Assembly (NCBI GenBank): GCA_964545345.1
Contig: CAZJFE010000021.1
Location: 1 to 11,952 of the forward strand
Direction: 5' to 3'
Length of the DNA stretch: 11,952 nucleotides
From: JAUSKF01 sp964545345
GTDB taxonomy: Bacteria; Patescibacteriota; Minisyncoccia; UBA6257; WO2-44-18
Shown piece after piece: positions 1 through 4,497 of this stretch. The position numbers and the translations under genes were made by a program. The first letter of the stretch is position 1, and each line of letters opens with the position of its first letter. The notes below the pieces were generated by a model. That model had not been told where the DNA came from and did not search any database. It saw nothing but the letters and a program-made list of their open reading frames with translations.

Positions 1-296
1 GCGGAGAGAATATCATAAATATTCAAAAATAAAAACCCCGACTGATTAGGTCGGGCGAGCCGTTCTACTATATAAATAATCAGATTGGGAAGTAGCCAGA
101 TTAGGAAGGTAAGGATTATGATGGCCCATAGTGTAAGGCCGACTTTTCGGGAAAATTCGCAGAATTCAGTCATCCCGTTTTCATTTCCCGCGGCTTTTGG
201 GCGACGGAAATAGTCTAGTACAAGAGCGATCGGCATCCCGCAAAACATTGCTACAACGCTAAAGAAATTTAGGAGTGGGTTGGCCAGCTTCTTCAT
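1..296 (-). CDS. Small two-helix membrane protein, partial at left edge
   Basis: An open frame starts at ATG 296 (minus) behind an AAGGAGG ribosome-binding site at the right distance (5 bases), so the start is well supported. It runs 98 codons to the window edge without a stop. It begins MKKLANPLLNFFSVVAMFCG and has two hydrophobic stretches, about residues 10-27 and 56-77, separated by a charged loop, as expected for an inner-membrane hairpin protein. I recognise no family. Oddly, the frame continues through a terminator-like hairpin at 25-55 (minus sense) and a second copy of its own upstream promoter repeat. TAG TAG occurs in the +1 frame just before that hairpin, near 66-71. Either the true gene is longer, or a one-base frameshift or sequence error hides a stop there. 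The last about 20 residues are therefore doubtful. Confidence 0.6.
   Translation of the reverse strand, partial: MKKLANPLLNFFSVVAMFCGMPIALVLDYFRRPKAAGNENGMTEFCEFSRKVGLTLWAIIILTFLIWLLPNLIIYIVERLARPNQSGFLFLNIYDILS
4..19. repeat. 16-bp direct repeat, copy 1
   Basis: GAGAGAATATCATAAA is identical to 323-338. It lies just past the minus-strand terminator at 25-55, where the promoter of a further minus-strand gene beyond the edge would be. Read on the minus strand it contains TGATATTCT, an extended -10 like that at copy 2. Confidence 0.7.
25..55 (-). terminator. Intrinsic terminator, minus strand
   Basis: Read on the minus strand, a 6-bp stem CCCGAC/GTCGGG (55-50 with 42-37) with a 7-base loop is followed by G, TTTTT, A and TTTTT. 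There is no T-tract on the plus side, so it should end a minus-strand transcript, presumably that of the membrane protein starting at 296, although no in-frame stop precedes it. Confidence 0.6.
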
Positions 297-322
297 TGCT
301 GCCTCCTTGTCTGTGTTCTCTA

Positions 323-338
323 GAGAGAATATCATAAA
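323..338. repeat. 16-bp direct repeat, copy 2
   Basis: This is an exact copy of 4-19, placed between the minus-strand membrane-protein gene (start 296) and the plus-strand Nudix gene (start 353). The minus strand reads TGATATTCT inside it. It could be a shared promoter core or an operator. Confidence 0.7.
326..334 (-). promoter_or_regulatory. Extended -10 promoter for the membrane protein
   Basis: The minus strand reads TGATATTCT, that is TG-N-TATTCT. It would start a transcript near 319, giving a leader of about 23 bases that carries the AAGGAGG site before ATG 296. No good -35 is seen. The same nine bases occur before the 70-aa gene at 3157-3165 and in the repeat at 4-19. Confidence 0.5.
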
Positions 339-340
339 GA

Positions 341-346
341 TATAAA
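341..346 (+). promoter_or_regulatory. -10 box of the Nudix gene, leaderless type
   Basis: TATAAA lies six bases before ATG 353 with no ribosome-binding site between them, so the transcript would begin at or next to the start codon. No clear -35 is present. It is divergent from the minus-strand promoter just to its left. Confidence 0.5.
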
Positions 347-352
347 ACTACA

Positions 353-862
353 ATGCTCGCGGAAAAGATTAGTTTAGAAAACGCTAAGAAAGATAAGCTT
401 TTTTATTTCGTGGCGAACGTGGTTGTTTACAGGGTGAGCGATGGGAAATGCCTGATTTTAAAGCGGAGCGCGCGGGAAAAAGTTCATCCCGGGAAATACG
501 CGGTGCCTGGCGGGAAGCTGGAATGGGAGCAGCTAGATATTACCAAACCCACTAGGATTAATGGTGATGTGTTTGATTTTCAGGGGGCGGTTGAGAAGTT
601 GCTAGCGAGAGAAGCGCTGGAAGAAGCCGGCATAGAGATTGAACCGGAGTTGAAATATATCAACAGCGTGGCGTTTGTCAGGCCGGATGAAACCCCGGTT
701 ATTATGGTGAAGTTCGCCGCTAAGTATAAAGGCGGCGAGGTGGTCCTAGAGAAAGATTCCTTTGATGATCACGCTTGGGTGGACGCGGAAGAAGCGAAAA
801 AGTACGATTGCATCTCCGGAATTCCCGATGAGGTGGCGACGACGATTAATTTATTTAAATGA
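353..862 (+). CDS. Nudix hydrolase with insertion in the Nudix box
   Basis: A 169-residue Nudix-family hydrolase, expected to cleave a nucleoside diphosphate linked to another group (X-P-P-N) using divalent metal bound by the Nudix box; the substrate cannot be told. The glycine half of the box is at about 53-59 (GGKLEWE) and the catalytic half R86 E87 ... E90 E91 ... G93 reads REALEEAGI. Canonical spacing from Gly to Arg is 14 residues; here it is 32, so about 18 residues are inserted. The metal-binding glutamates are retained. Strand-rich flanks (FVANVVVYRVSDGKCLILKR before, VAFVRPDETPVIMVKFAAKY after) fit the fold. It overlaps the next gene by ATGA, indicating translational coupling with the MazG-like protein. 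The start at 353 is chosen because a -10 box lies six bases upstream. Confidence 0.88.
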   Translation: MLAEKISLENAKKDKLFYFVANVVVYRVSDGKCLILKRSAREKVHPGKYAVPGGKLEWEQLDITKPTRINGDVFDFQGAVEKLLAREALEEAGIEIEPELKYINSVAFVRPDETPVIMVKFAAKYKGGEVVLEKDSFDDHAWVDAEEAKKYDCISGIPDEVATTINLFK

Positions 863-1254
863 AAGAACTGGAAAAAAGAATTAAGCAGCATTTAGAAGAG
901 CGCGGCTGGGATAACCTGCGGCCTTCGGATGTCGCGAAATCAATAATGATAGAAGGGGCGGAACTGCTGGAGCATTTTCAGTGGGAGAACCGGGATTTAT
1001 CGGAGGTTAGGGCGGATTTGGCGAAAATTGACGGCGTTAAGAAAGAACTGGCCGACGTGATGATCTACGCGCTGGAGATGTCGGTGTTGCTTGGGTTGGA
1101 CACGAAAGAAATCATTAACGCAAAGCTGGATTACGTGGCGAAAAAGTATCCCGCCGAATTAATGCGCAAAAATTCCCAGAAAGGATCGGGCTCAGGTTCA
1201 GACTCAGAATATTGGCGGATTAAGAAAGAATATCGGAGCAAAGGTGTAAAATAA
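859..1254 (+). CDS. MazG-like nucleotide pyrophosphohydrolase
   Basis: A 131-residue all-alpha protein of the MazG / RS21-C6 type, predicted to hydrolyse (d)NTPs to monophosphate and pyrophosphate, often to remove non-canonical nucleotides. The hallmark metal-binding helices are visible: E32-x-x-E35 (IEGAELLEHFQW) and E63-x-x-D66 (KKELADVMIY), followed by DTKEIINAKLDYVAKKYP as in the family. The N-terminal GWDNLRPSDVAKSIMIEGAEL is also typical. The tail holds a flexible Gly/Ser linker (about 109-116) and then a conserved-looking EYWRIKKEYR. The start codon overlaps the Nudix stop (ATGA), so the two are probably made together and may form one house-cleaning pathway. The exact substrate is unknown. 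Confidence 0.85.
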   Translation: MKELEKRIKQHLEERGWDNLRPSDVAKSIMIEGAELLEHFQWENRDLSEVRADLAKIDGVKKELADVMIYALEMSVLLGLDTKEIINAKLDYVAKKYPAELMRKNSQKGSGSGSDSEYWRIKKEYRSKGVK

Positions 1255-1259
1255 ATAAT

Positions 1260-1901
1260 ATGTCCAAAGAAAAATTTGAACAAAAAGAGGCAGTAAGCGA
1301 AAAACAGAATCGTTGGAATGAGCTCGAGGCTGAAGTAGACCAGATAGGAGATAAATTAGGAATGGGTGTAGACCGAAGAATTAAGCCTGTGGTTAGAGGT
1401 TTAATGGCTAATGGTTTTCAAACTACGATGTCGTGTGAGGGTCATGTGAATCGCGATGATCACGGATATCCGTGGCCGTGGGTTACTATAGAGTCGCCGT
1501 TGTCCGCTGAGGTAAAAAAGAATCGGCGCTTCGATTTTTTAGATAATACCGCCTCTCTCAAAGATGGGTGGAATAATATGTCGGAAAAAGATCGGAAAGA
1601 GTGGCAGAAGTTTAAAGATGTCATTAACGAAGCCGATGGTAAAGAGGATAAGCGGCTAAAGAAAATTCTGGACGAGTTTTATAAAGATGAGAAAGGGAAT
1701 CGACCAGAGAGGATCGGGGTTGACAGTGGCCACGTCTGGCCCAAAGAAATGTTGGAACTGTGGAGCCGAATCAAAGGAAAAATTATAGATGTGCATAAAA
1801 CTTGGCCCAAGGAAGAAAAAAAGAAAAAATTAGAGTTGTATCAGCAGGAATTCAAACGCTTCGCCGAATTTTTGAAAGAGAGATTTTTCCGGGAGAAATA
1901 A
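1260..1901 (+). CDS. SCEGH-motif protein of unknown function
   Basis: A 213-residue soluble, very charged protein. The N-terminal domain has a striking core: IKPVVRGLMANGFQTTMSCEGH (Cys59, Glu60, His62) followed by a His/Asp-rich turn and PWPWVTI (about 71-77). The SCEGH...PWV pattern resembles a hypothetical family I associate with Patescibacteria and some archaea, from memory only. Clustered Cys, Glu, His and Asp could bind a metal or form an active site, which is inference. The C-terminal half (about 105-213) is helical and Lys/Glu-rich, probably coiled coil. It follows the MazG-like gene after five bases with no good ribosome-binding site, so it is likely the third gene of the same operon. 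Function not assigned. Confidence 0.75.
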   Translation: MSKEKFEQKEAVSEKQNRWNELEAEVDQIGDKLGMGVDRRIKPVVRGLMANGFQTTMSCEGHVNRDDHGYPWPWVTIESPLSAEVKKNRRFDFLDNTASLKDGWNNMSEKDRKEWQKFKDVINEADGKEDKRLKKILDEFYKDEKGNRPERIGVDSGHVWPKEMLELWSRIKGKIIDVHKTWPKEEKKKKLELYQQEFKRFAEFLKERFFREK

Positions 1902-1924
1902 AAATCCCCGGCTTGTCGCCGGGG
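1897..1924 (-). terminator. Hairpin with T-tract on the minus strand
   Basis: A 7-bp GC stem CCCCGGC/GCCGGGG (1906-1912 with 1918-1924) and 5-base loop sit directly after the stop of the SCEGH gene. On the plus strand no T-run follows; on the minus strand it is followed by ATTTTTATT. It therefore looks like a terminator for a minus-strand transcript, although no minus-strand gene precedes it. It may still act weakly on the plus operon. Confidence 0.5.
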
Positions 1925-2005
1925 CCAGACAGCGGGCGGCCGTGGCCATCCCGTGTCTTTTGCTGGAACCACGTTAACAATCCGAAGTATTATCGTCAAG
2001 CGTTT

Positions 2006-2014
2006 TGTTATAAT
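2006..2014 (+). promoter_or_regulatory. Extended -10 promoter, leaderless type
   Basis: TGTTATAAT, a perfect -10 with the TG-N extension, ends seven bases before ATG 2022. No -35 or ribosome-binding site is seen. This decides the start at 2022 rather than an in-frame ATG at 1953, which would lie upstream of the promoter. Confidence 0.7.
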
Positions 2015-2021
2015 TTTATTA

Positions 2022-2624
2022 ATGAACGAACCTGGACTTTGGTACTACACTCTAAGCGCTATTCCGCAGACCTTGGCGGCGATGATTGCCCTGGTCGCGA
2101 CTTTCGTGGTCTACAAACTAAGCCGCGTTAGCGACCGCATAGAAAAAGAGCGAGGATTGGTAAAATCCTTTTTGCTTCATCTGCATCCTGAAAAAGAAAT
2201 CCATCACATTGAAGGAATGCGCGGCGAAGAATTGCTGGAAGCCCTACAGGAGGGGATCGCCAAATTAGATCCTGAAGAAAAGGATCTGGGCTTCAGCTCT
2301 TTTAAAAAGCTAGAGGCGTTGTTGAAAGATATTATTGAGGCGTGGCATTTGCGGACTGGGGCTTCCGGTCAGAGAATTTATGATTTTCTGCGTCAAAAGG
2401 AGAATATTTTTCGTAATTTGGTTCACACCCGGAAGCTGGCTATTAAGTTATTGGTGGCCTGTCTGTTCCTGACTGCTGTCCCAACTTGTGTTTCTTTATT
2501 GGCTTTGCCGAATATAGAATATTTTACCGCTAATCTTTTGCCGATCGCTTTCGCTCTCGCCGGGTTTGCATCCATCAGCATTTTGGTTACCGCCTATAGC
2601 GTTTGGAAAATAGCGAAGTTATAA
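2022..2624 (+). CDS. Three-helix membrane protein of unknown function
   Basis: A 200-residue protein beginning MNEPGLWYYT. Hydrophobic segments at about residues 10-32, 140-162 and 170-194 predict three membrane helices. Between the first and second lies a charged domain of about 105 residues (KERGLVKSFLLHLHPEKEIH...LKDIIEAWHLRTG) that should be soluble. With TM1 followed by Lys/Arg (VVYKLSRVSDRIEK), the large loop is probably cytoplasmic by the positive-inside rule. I recognise no family. It has its own leaderless-type promoter and ends at a strong terminator, so it is a single-gene unit. Confidence 0.75.
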   Translation: MNEPGLWYYTLSAIPQTLAAMIALVATFVVYKLSRVSDRIEKERGLVKSFLLHLHPEKEIHHIEGMRGEELLEALQEGIAKLDPEEKDLGFSSFKKLEALLKDIIEAWHLRTGASGQRIYDFLRQKENIFRNLVHTRKLAIKLLVACLFLTAVPTCVSLLALPNIEYFTANLLPIAFALAGFASISILVTAYSVWKIAKL

Positions 2625-2628
2625 AATG

Positions 2629-2657
2629 AAAACCGCCGTGTGCAGCGGCGGTTTTTT
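2629..2657. terminator. Bidirectional terminator between convergent genes
   Basis: The stem AAAACCGCCG/CGGCGGTTTT (2629-2638 with 2646-2655), loop of seven, is followed by T-run 2652-2657 on the plus strand. On the minus strand the stem is followed by TTTTCATTTT. It ends the membrane-protein gene (stop 2624) and probably also the convergent 62-aa gene (stop 2662). Confidence 0.85.
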
Positions 2658-2661
2658 GTTA

Positions 2662-2850
2662 TTAGTCTGAACTTCCCCGGCAGCTCTTTTTTTGTTCAAC
2701 AAGCTTATCAAAAATTTTATTTGCGATAATTGAAGATCCAACCCCGACAGTTTCCCAATTAAACATGTTGTAGTTTTCTGTTTCTTCCAAGCATTCATGC
2801 GCCATATTTAATGCTTTAACCATCAAATCCTTGATCTCCTGATCTTCCAC
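2662..2850 (-). CDS. Small acidic protein (62 aa), unknown
   Basis: A short open frame starting at GTG 2850 behind a strong AAGGAGG site six bases upstream, and preceded by a consensus promoter; these signals make it credible despite its size. The product (MEDQEIKDLMVKALNMAHEC...) is helical in its first half, has three to four aromatic/Asn residues in the middle (NYNMFNWETVGVGSSIIANKIF) and no membrane helix. The middle stretch with VGVGSS could be a turn between two helices. I recognise no family and assign no role. Confidence 0.65.
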   Translation of the reverse strand: MEDQEIKDLMVKALNMAHECLEETENYNMFNWETVGVGSSIIANKIFDKLVEQKKSCRGSSD

Positions 2851-2892
2851 GGCAGGCCTCCTTGGGGGATGTTATCGAAAGTTGCTGGAGTT

Positions 2893-2921
2893 ATTATATC
2901 GTACAATACGTAATCTGTCAA
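2893..2921 (-). promoter_or_regulatory. Consensus sigma-70-type promoter
   Basis: The minus strand reads TTGACA (2921-2916), a 17-base spacer and TATAAT (2898-2893): a perfect match in both hexamers. It would start near 2886, giving a leader of about 36 bases before GTG 2850. The -35 overlaps the stop codon and terminator tail of the upstream 70-aa gene. Confidence 0.85.
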
Positions 2922-3130
2922 ATAAAAAACCGCTGGTTAGGCGGGTGGGGCGTTTGGGTGGCACTTAATCCGGTGCTCTTTTTTTTATAGCGCTTGATTC
3001 TCTTTCTGCAAATAGCGCAGTAATCACATTGGCATTCCTGGACATGCGCGCCAATCCATCCCGGTTCATGGCACGGACAGATGCACTCATGCGAGCATTT
3101 CTTTGGGTCATCAGCGGGATCGTCGGTCAT
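2918..3130 (-). CDS. Cys-rich putative zinc-binding protein (70 aa)
   Basis: The start is placed at ATG 3130 because AAGGAG is six bases upstream; the ATG at 3136 touches the ribosome-binding site. The protein has eight cysteines in two clusters: C12-x3-C16-x-C18-x-C20-H21 and C33-x-C35-x2-C38-x2-C41, with H14 and H29 nearby. This spacing suggests one or two structural zinc sites, as in small zinc-ribbon or treble-clef proteins, but no named family is recognised. A basic run (RKRIKRYKKK, 42-51) follows and could touch nucleic acid, which is inference. The last residues (QRFFI) are encoded by the terminator hairpin and T-run, so the tail is probably not functional. Confidence 0.65.
   Translation of the reverse strand: MTDDPADDPKKCSHECICPCHEPGWIGAHVQECQCDYCAICRKRIKRYKKKSTGLSATQTPHPPNQRFFI
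2924..2944 (-). terminator. Short terminator inside the end of the 70-aa gene
   Basis: On the minus strand the stem CCGC/GCGG (2944-2941 with 2933-2930) with a 7-base loop is followed by six T. The stem is only 4 bp, so it may be weak. It lies within the last codons of the 70-aa protein, whose stop (2920-2918) is just past the T-run. Confidence 0.5.
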
Positions 3131-3156
3131 CACCATCTCCTTTCAGGGCTGCAGTA

Positions 3157-3165
3157 AGAATATCA
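3157..3165 (-). promoter_or_regulatory. Extended -10 promoter for the Cys-rich gene
   Basis: The minus strand reads TGATATTCT (TG-N-TATTCT), identical to the element before the left-edge membrane protein. Transcription would start near 3150, leaving about 20 bases of leader carrying AAGGAG before ATG 3130. No convincing -35. Confidence 0.45.
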
Positions 3166-3193
3166 ATTCGTTGGATTTTGTATAGGTCCGTAA

Positions 3194-3305
3194 AGGCGAT
3201 TGTCGCCTACCTTAAGAACAGGGTGAGGGCGTATTGCTTCAAGGAACATCTCGGAGGCGGTTGGGCTTGGTTCGTTCGTTATATCCGAACGAACAACCGC
3301 CGAGA
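3194..3305. other. Structured intergenic stretch with two hairpins
   Basis: No gene is seen between 3131 and 3366. It holds a 6-bp hairpin AGGCGA/TCGCCT (3194-3199 with 3203-3208, three-base loop) and a large imperfect hairpin: inner stem GTTCGTTCG/CGAACGAAC (3270-3278 with 3286-3294), outer stem GGCGGTT/AACCGCC (3256-3262 with 3295-3301), and TCTC/GAGA (3249-3252 with 3302-3305) beyond a 3-base bulge. Neither has a T-tract. It could be a structured RNA, a palindromic repeat unit or a protein-binding site; none of these is proven. Confidence 0.5.
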
Positions 3306-3310
3306 GCGCA

Positions 3311-3336
3311 GAAAATCCGGCCGCTGGAGCCGGATT
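3311..3336 (-). terminator. Terminator of the pilin-like gene, minus strand
   Basis: An 8-bp stem AATCCGGC/GCCGGATT (3314-3321 with 3329-3336), 7-base loop, continues on the minus strand into TTTTC. It lies 30 bases past the stop of the pilin-like gene at 3367. Confidence 0.7.
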
Positions 3337-3366
3337 ATTCTGTTTCCGAGAATCAATGCGACTGAG

Positions 3367-3867
3367 TTATTTTGCAATCGCGCTAGCGGATCCCTTCAGA
3401 GTTCTGGTTATTTTATTTTGCGGGCTTGGGTCGGAGTTGGAGATTGTTATTTCTATTTCAATAGTGTGCACCGGCGCCAGACCGAGATCGATTGAAGGAT
3501 TCTCCAAGGTGTATTTAGTGAACTTCAAAGCGTCCACTTTTATTTTGCTGGTGGTAATCGGAACGCCGTCCACTCGGATTTCGTTTCCGGAAAGACTAAT
3601 TACCTTAGAAGAGCCGGCGATAGAGAGAGTTAAGGAAGATGGCGGGTCGCCGACAACCGGCGCCACGGCCGGGTTGGATTCGCGGATCATTCCCTGAATT
3701 CTATTCATCGCGAAAGCGAGTTGATTGGATACTTCCACTAAGCCGCTTTGTTGACCCTGAACGCGCAACATCACCACTAGAATTCCGGTAAACATACCGG
3801 AAACCATCGCGAAGATCGCTACATATAGTAGAAGCTCTATTAGGGTAAAACCGCCATTCTTCTTCAT
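3367..3867 (-). CDS. Type IV pilin-like (pseudopilin) protein
   Basis: A 166-residue protein with a class III signal: MKKNGG followed by FTLIELLLYVAIFAMVSG. Prepilin peptidase should cut after Gly6, leaving Phe at position 1 and the conserved Glu at position 5 of the mature protein. The hydrophobic helix that follows (about 7-33) packs into a pilus or pseudopilus and anchors it in the membrane before assembly. The body (NQLAFAMNRIQGMIRESN..., then beta-rich) resembles minor pseudopilins of the GspJ/PilW kind only in outline. ATG 3867 is chosen over ATG 3876 because the latter overlaps the -10 box, while 3867 lies seven bases after it. No pilus ATPase, platform or peptidase gene is in the window. 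Confidence 0.8.
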   Translation of the reverse strand: MKKNGGFTLIELLLYVAIFAMVSGMFTGILVVMLRVQGQQSGLVEVSNQLAFAMNRIQGMIRESNPAVAPVVGDPPSSLTLSIAGSSKVISLSGNEIRVDGVPITTSKIKVDALKFTKYTLENPSIDLGLAPVHTIEIEITISNSDPSPQNKITRTLKGSASAIAK

Positions 3868-3874
3868 TGGAATC

Positions 3875-3883
3875 ATTATATCA
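3875..3883 (-). promoter_or_regulatory. Extended -10 promoter, leaderless type
   Basis: The minus strand reads TGATATAAT, a perfect -10 with TG extension, seven bases before ATG 3867. It begins only a few bases after the stop of the sugar transferase (3886), so the pilin-like gene has its own promoter even if it is also reached by read-through. Confidence 0.65.
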
Positions 3884-3885
3884 AT

Positions 3886-4473
3886 TTAAACAGCCGTCGG
3901 ATCGGAAAACATAATCGCCGCGGTCTTGGCGAGAATCTTCGCGTCTAAGGCCAATGATTTGTTTTTCACGTAATGAGAGTCCAGCTCCAATTCTTTTAAA
4001 AACGGCAGACCGGAAGCGCCGCTGATTTGGGAGAGCCCTGTTAGGCCGGCTTTGGCCATTATCAGATGTTTGTATTCACCCGGGTAGTGGATCACTTCGC
4101 CCGGTTCATGCGGGCGTGGGCCGACCAGCGCCATGTCTCCTTTCAGCACGTTAATCAGCTGGGGCAACTCATCAATTCGGAATTTTCGGAGTAACCGGCC
4201 AACTTTGGTGACACGCGGATCCTTAGCCATTTTGAAAAATGGTCCGTCCGTCCGCTCGTTGAGCACTTTTAATACCGGCTTCATCTCATGCGCTCCATCA
4301 TACATAGAACGAAATTTAAAAACTCGTATCTTTTTTCCTTTGCTGACCCGGTCCAGGCGGATAACTGCCGGTCCTTGTGATTCCACCTGGATTGCCCAGG
4401 AGATCAACGGATAGAACGGCGCAGTTATCAACAGGCCTAACGATGACCCCAATATATCTAACAACCGATTCAT
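3886..4473 (-). CDS. Sugar-phosphate transferase (polyprenyl-phosphate)
   Basis: A 195-residue bacterial sugar transferase (WcaJ/WbaP/PglC-like phosphoglycosyl transferase core). It should move a sugar-1-phosphate from a nucleotide sugar to undecaprenyl phosphate, the first step of a surface polysaccharide or glycan, at the inner face of the membrane. Visible: N-terminal re-entrant/membrane helix (about 4-28, LLDILGSSLGLLITAPFYPLISW), KFRSM at 53-57, the catalytic Asp-Glu in DELPQLINVL (D101, E102), GPRP at 118-121 and GLTGLSQISG at 143-152. Only the catalytic core is present, without the extra N-terminal helices of long WbaP-type enzymes. It is divergent from a GT4 glycosyltransferase with overlapping promoters, which fits one glycan pathway. 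The sugar is unknown. Confidence 0.9.
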   Translation of the reverse strand: MNRLLDILGSSLGLLITAPFYPLISWAIQVESQGPAVIRLDRVSKGKKIRVFKFRSMYDGAHEMKPVLKVLNERTDGPFFKMAKDPRVTKVGRLLRKFRIDELPQLINVLKGDMALVGPRPHEPGEVIHYPGEYKHLIMAKAGLTGLSQISGASGLPFLKELELDSHYVKNKSLALDAKILAKTAAIMFSDPTAV

Positions 4474-4475
4474 AT

Positions 4476-4481
4476 TATAAT
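4476..4481 (+). promoter_or_regulatory. -10 box of the GT4 glycosyltransferase
   Basis: TATAAT ends 16 bases before ATG 4498, giving a leader of about ten bases with no ribosome-binding site. The whole divergent intergenic region is only 24 bases. Confidence 0.55.
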
Positions 4482-4488
4482 TTTAGCA
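4480..4488 (-). promoter_or_regulatory. Extended -10 for the sugar transferase
   Basis: The minus strand reads TGCTAAAAT, six bases before ATG 4473. A second hexamer TATAAT (4479-4474) abuts the ATG but is too close to serve that start. The -10 overlaps the plus-strand -10 of the divergent glycosyltransferase. Confidence 0.5.
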
Positions 4489-4497
4489 TTACTCGTT

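Noticed and set aside
1802..2131. Plus-strand open frame of 109 codons between the SCEGH gene and the membrane protein
   Set aside because: It overlaps two better-supported genes in other frames and spans a hairpin and a promoter.
3249..3305. Large hairpin as an insertion-sequence end or attachment site
   Set aside because: There is no transposase, no target-site duplication and no second copy in the window, so it is reported only as an unexplained structure.
3194..3336. Known structural RNA (SRP RNA, 6S, tmRNA or RNase P)
   Set aside because: The conserved core sequences of these RNAs are not visible and the stretch is too short for RNase P or tmRNA.
3103..3495. Plus-strand open frame of 130 codons over the hairpin region
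   Set aside because: It overlaps the Cys-rich gene and the pilin-like gene, crosses three hairpins, has no start signals, and its composition looks random.
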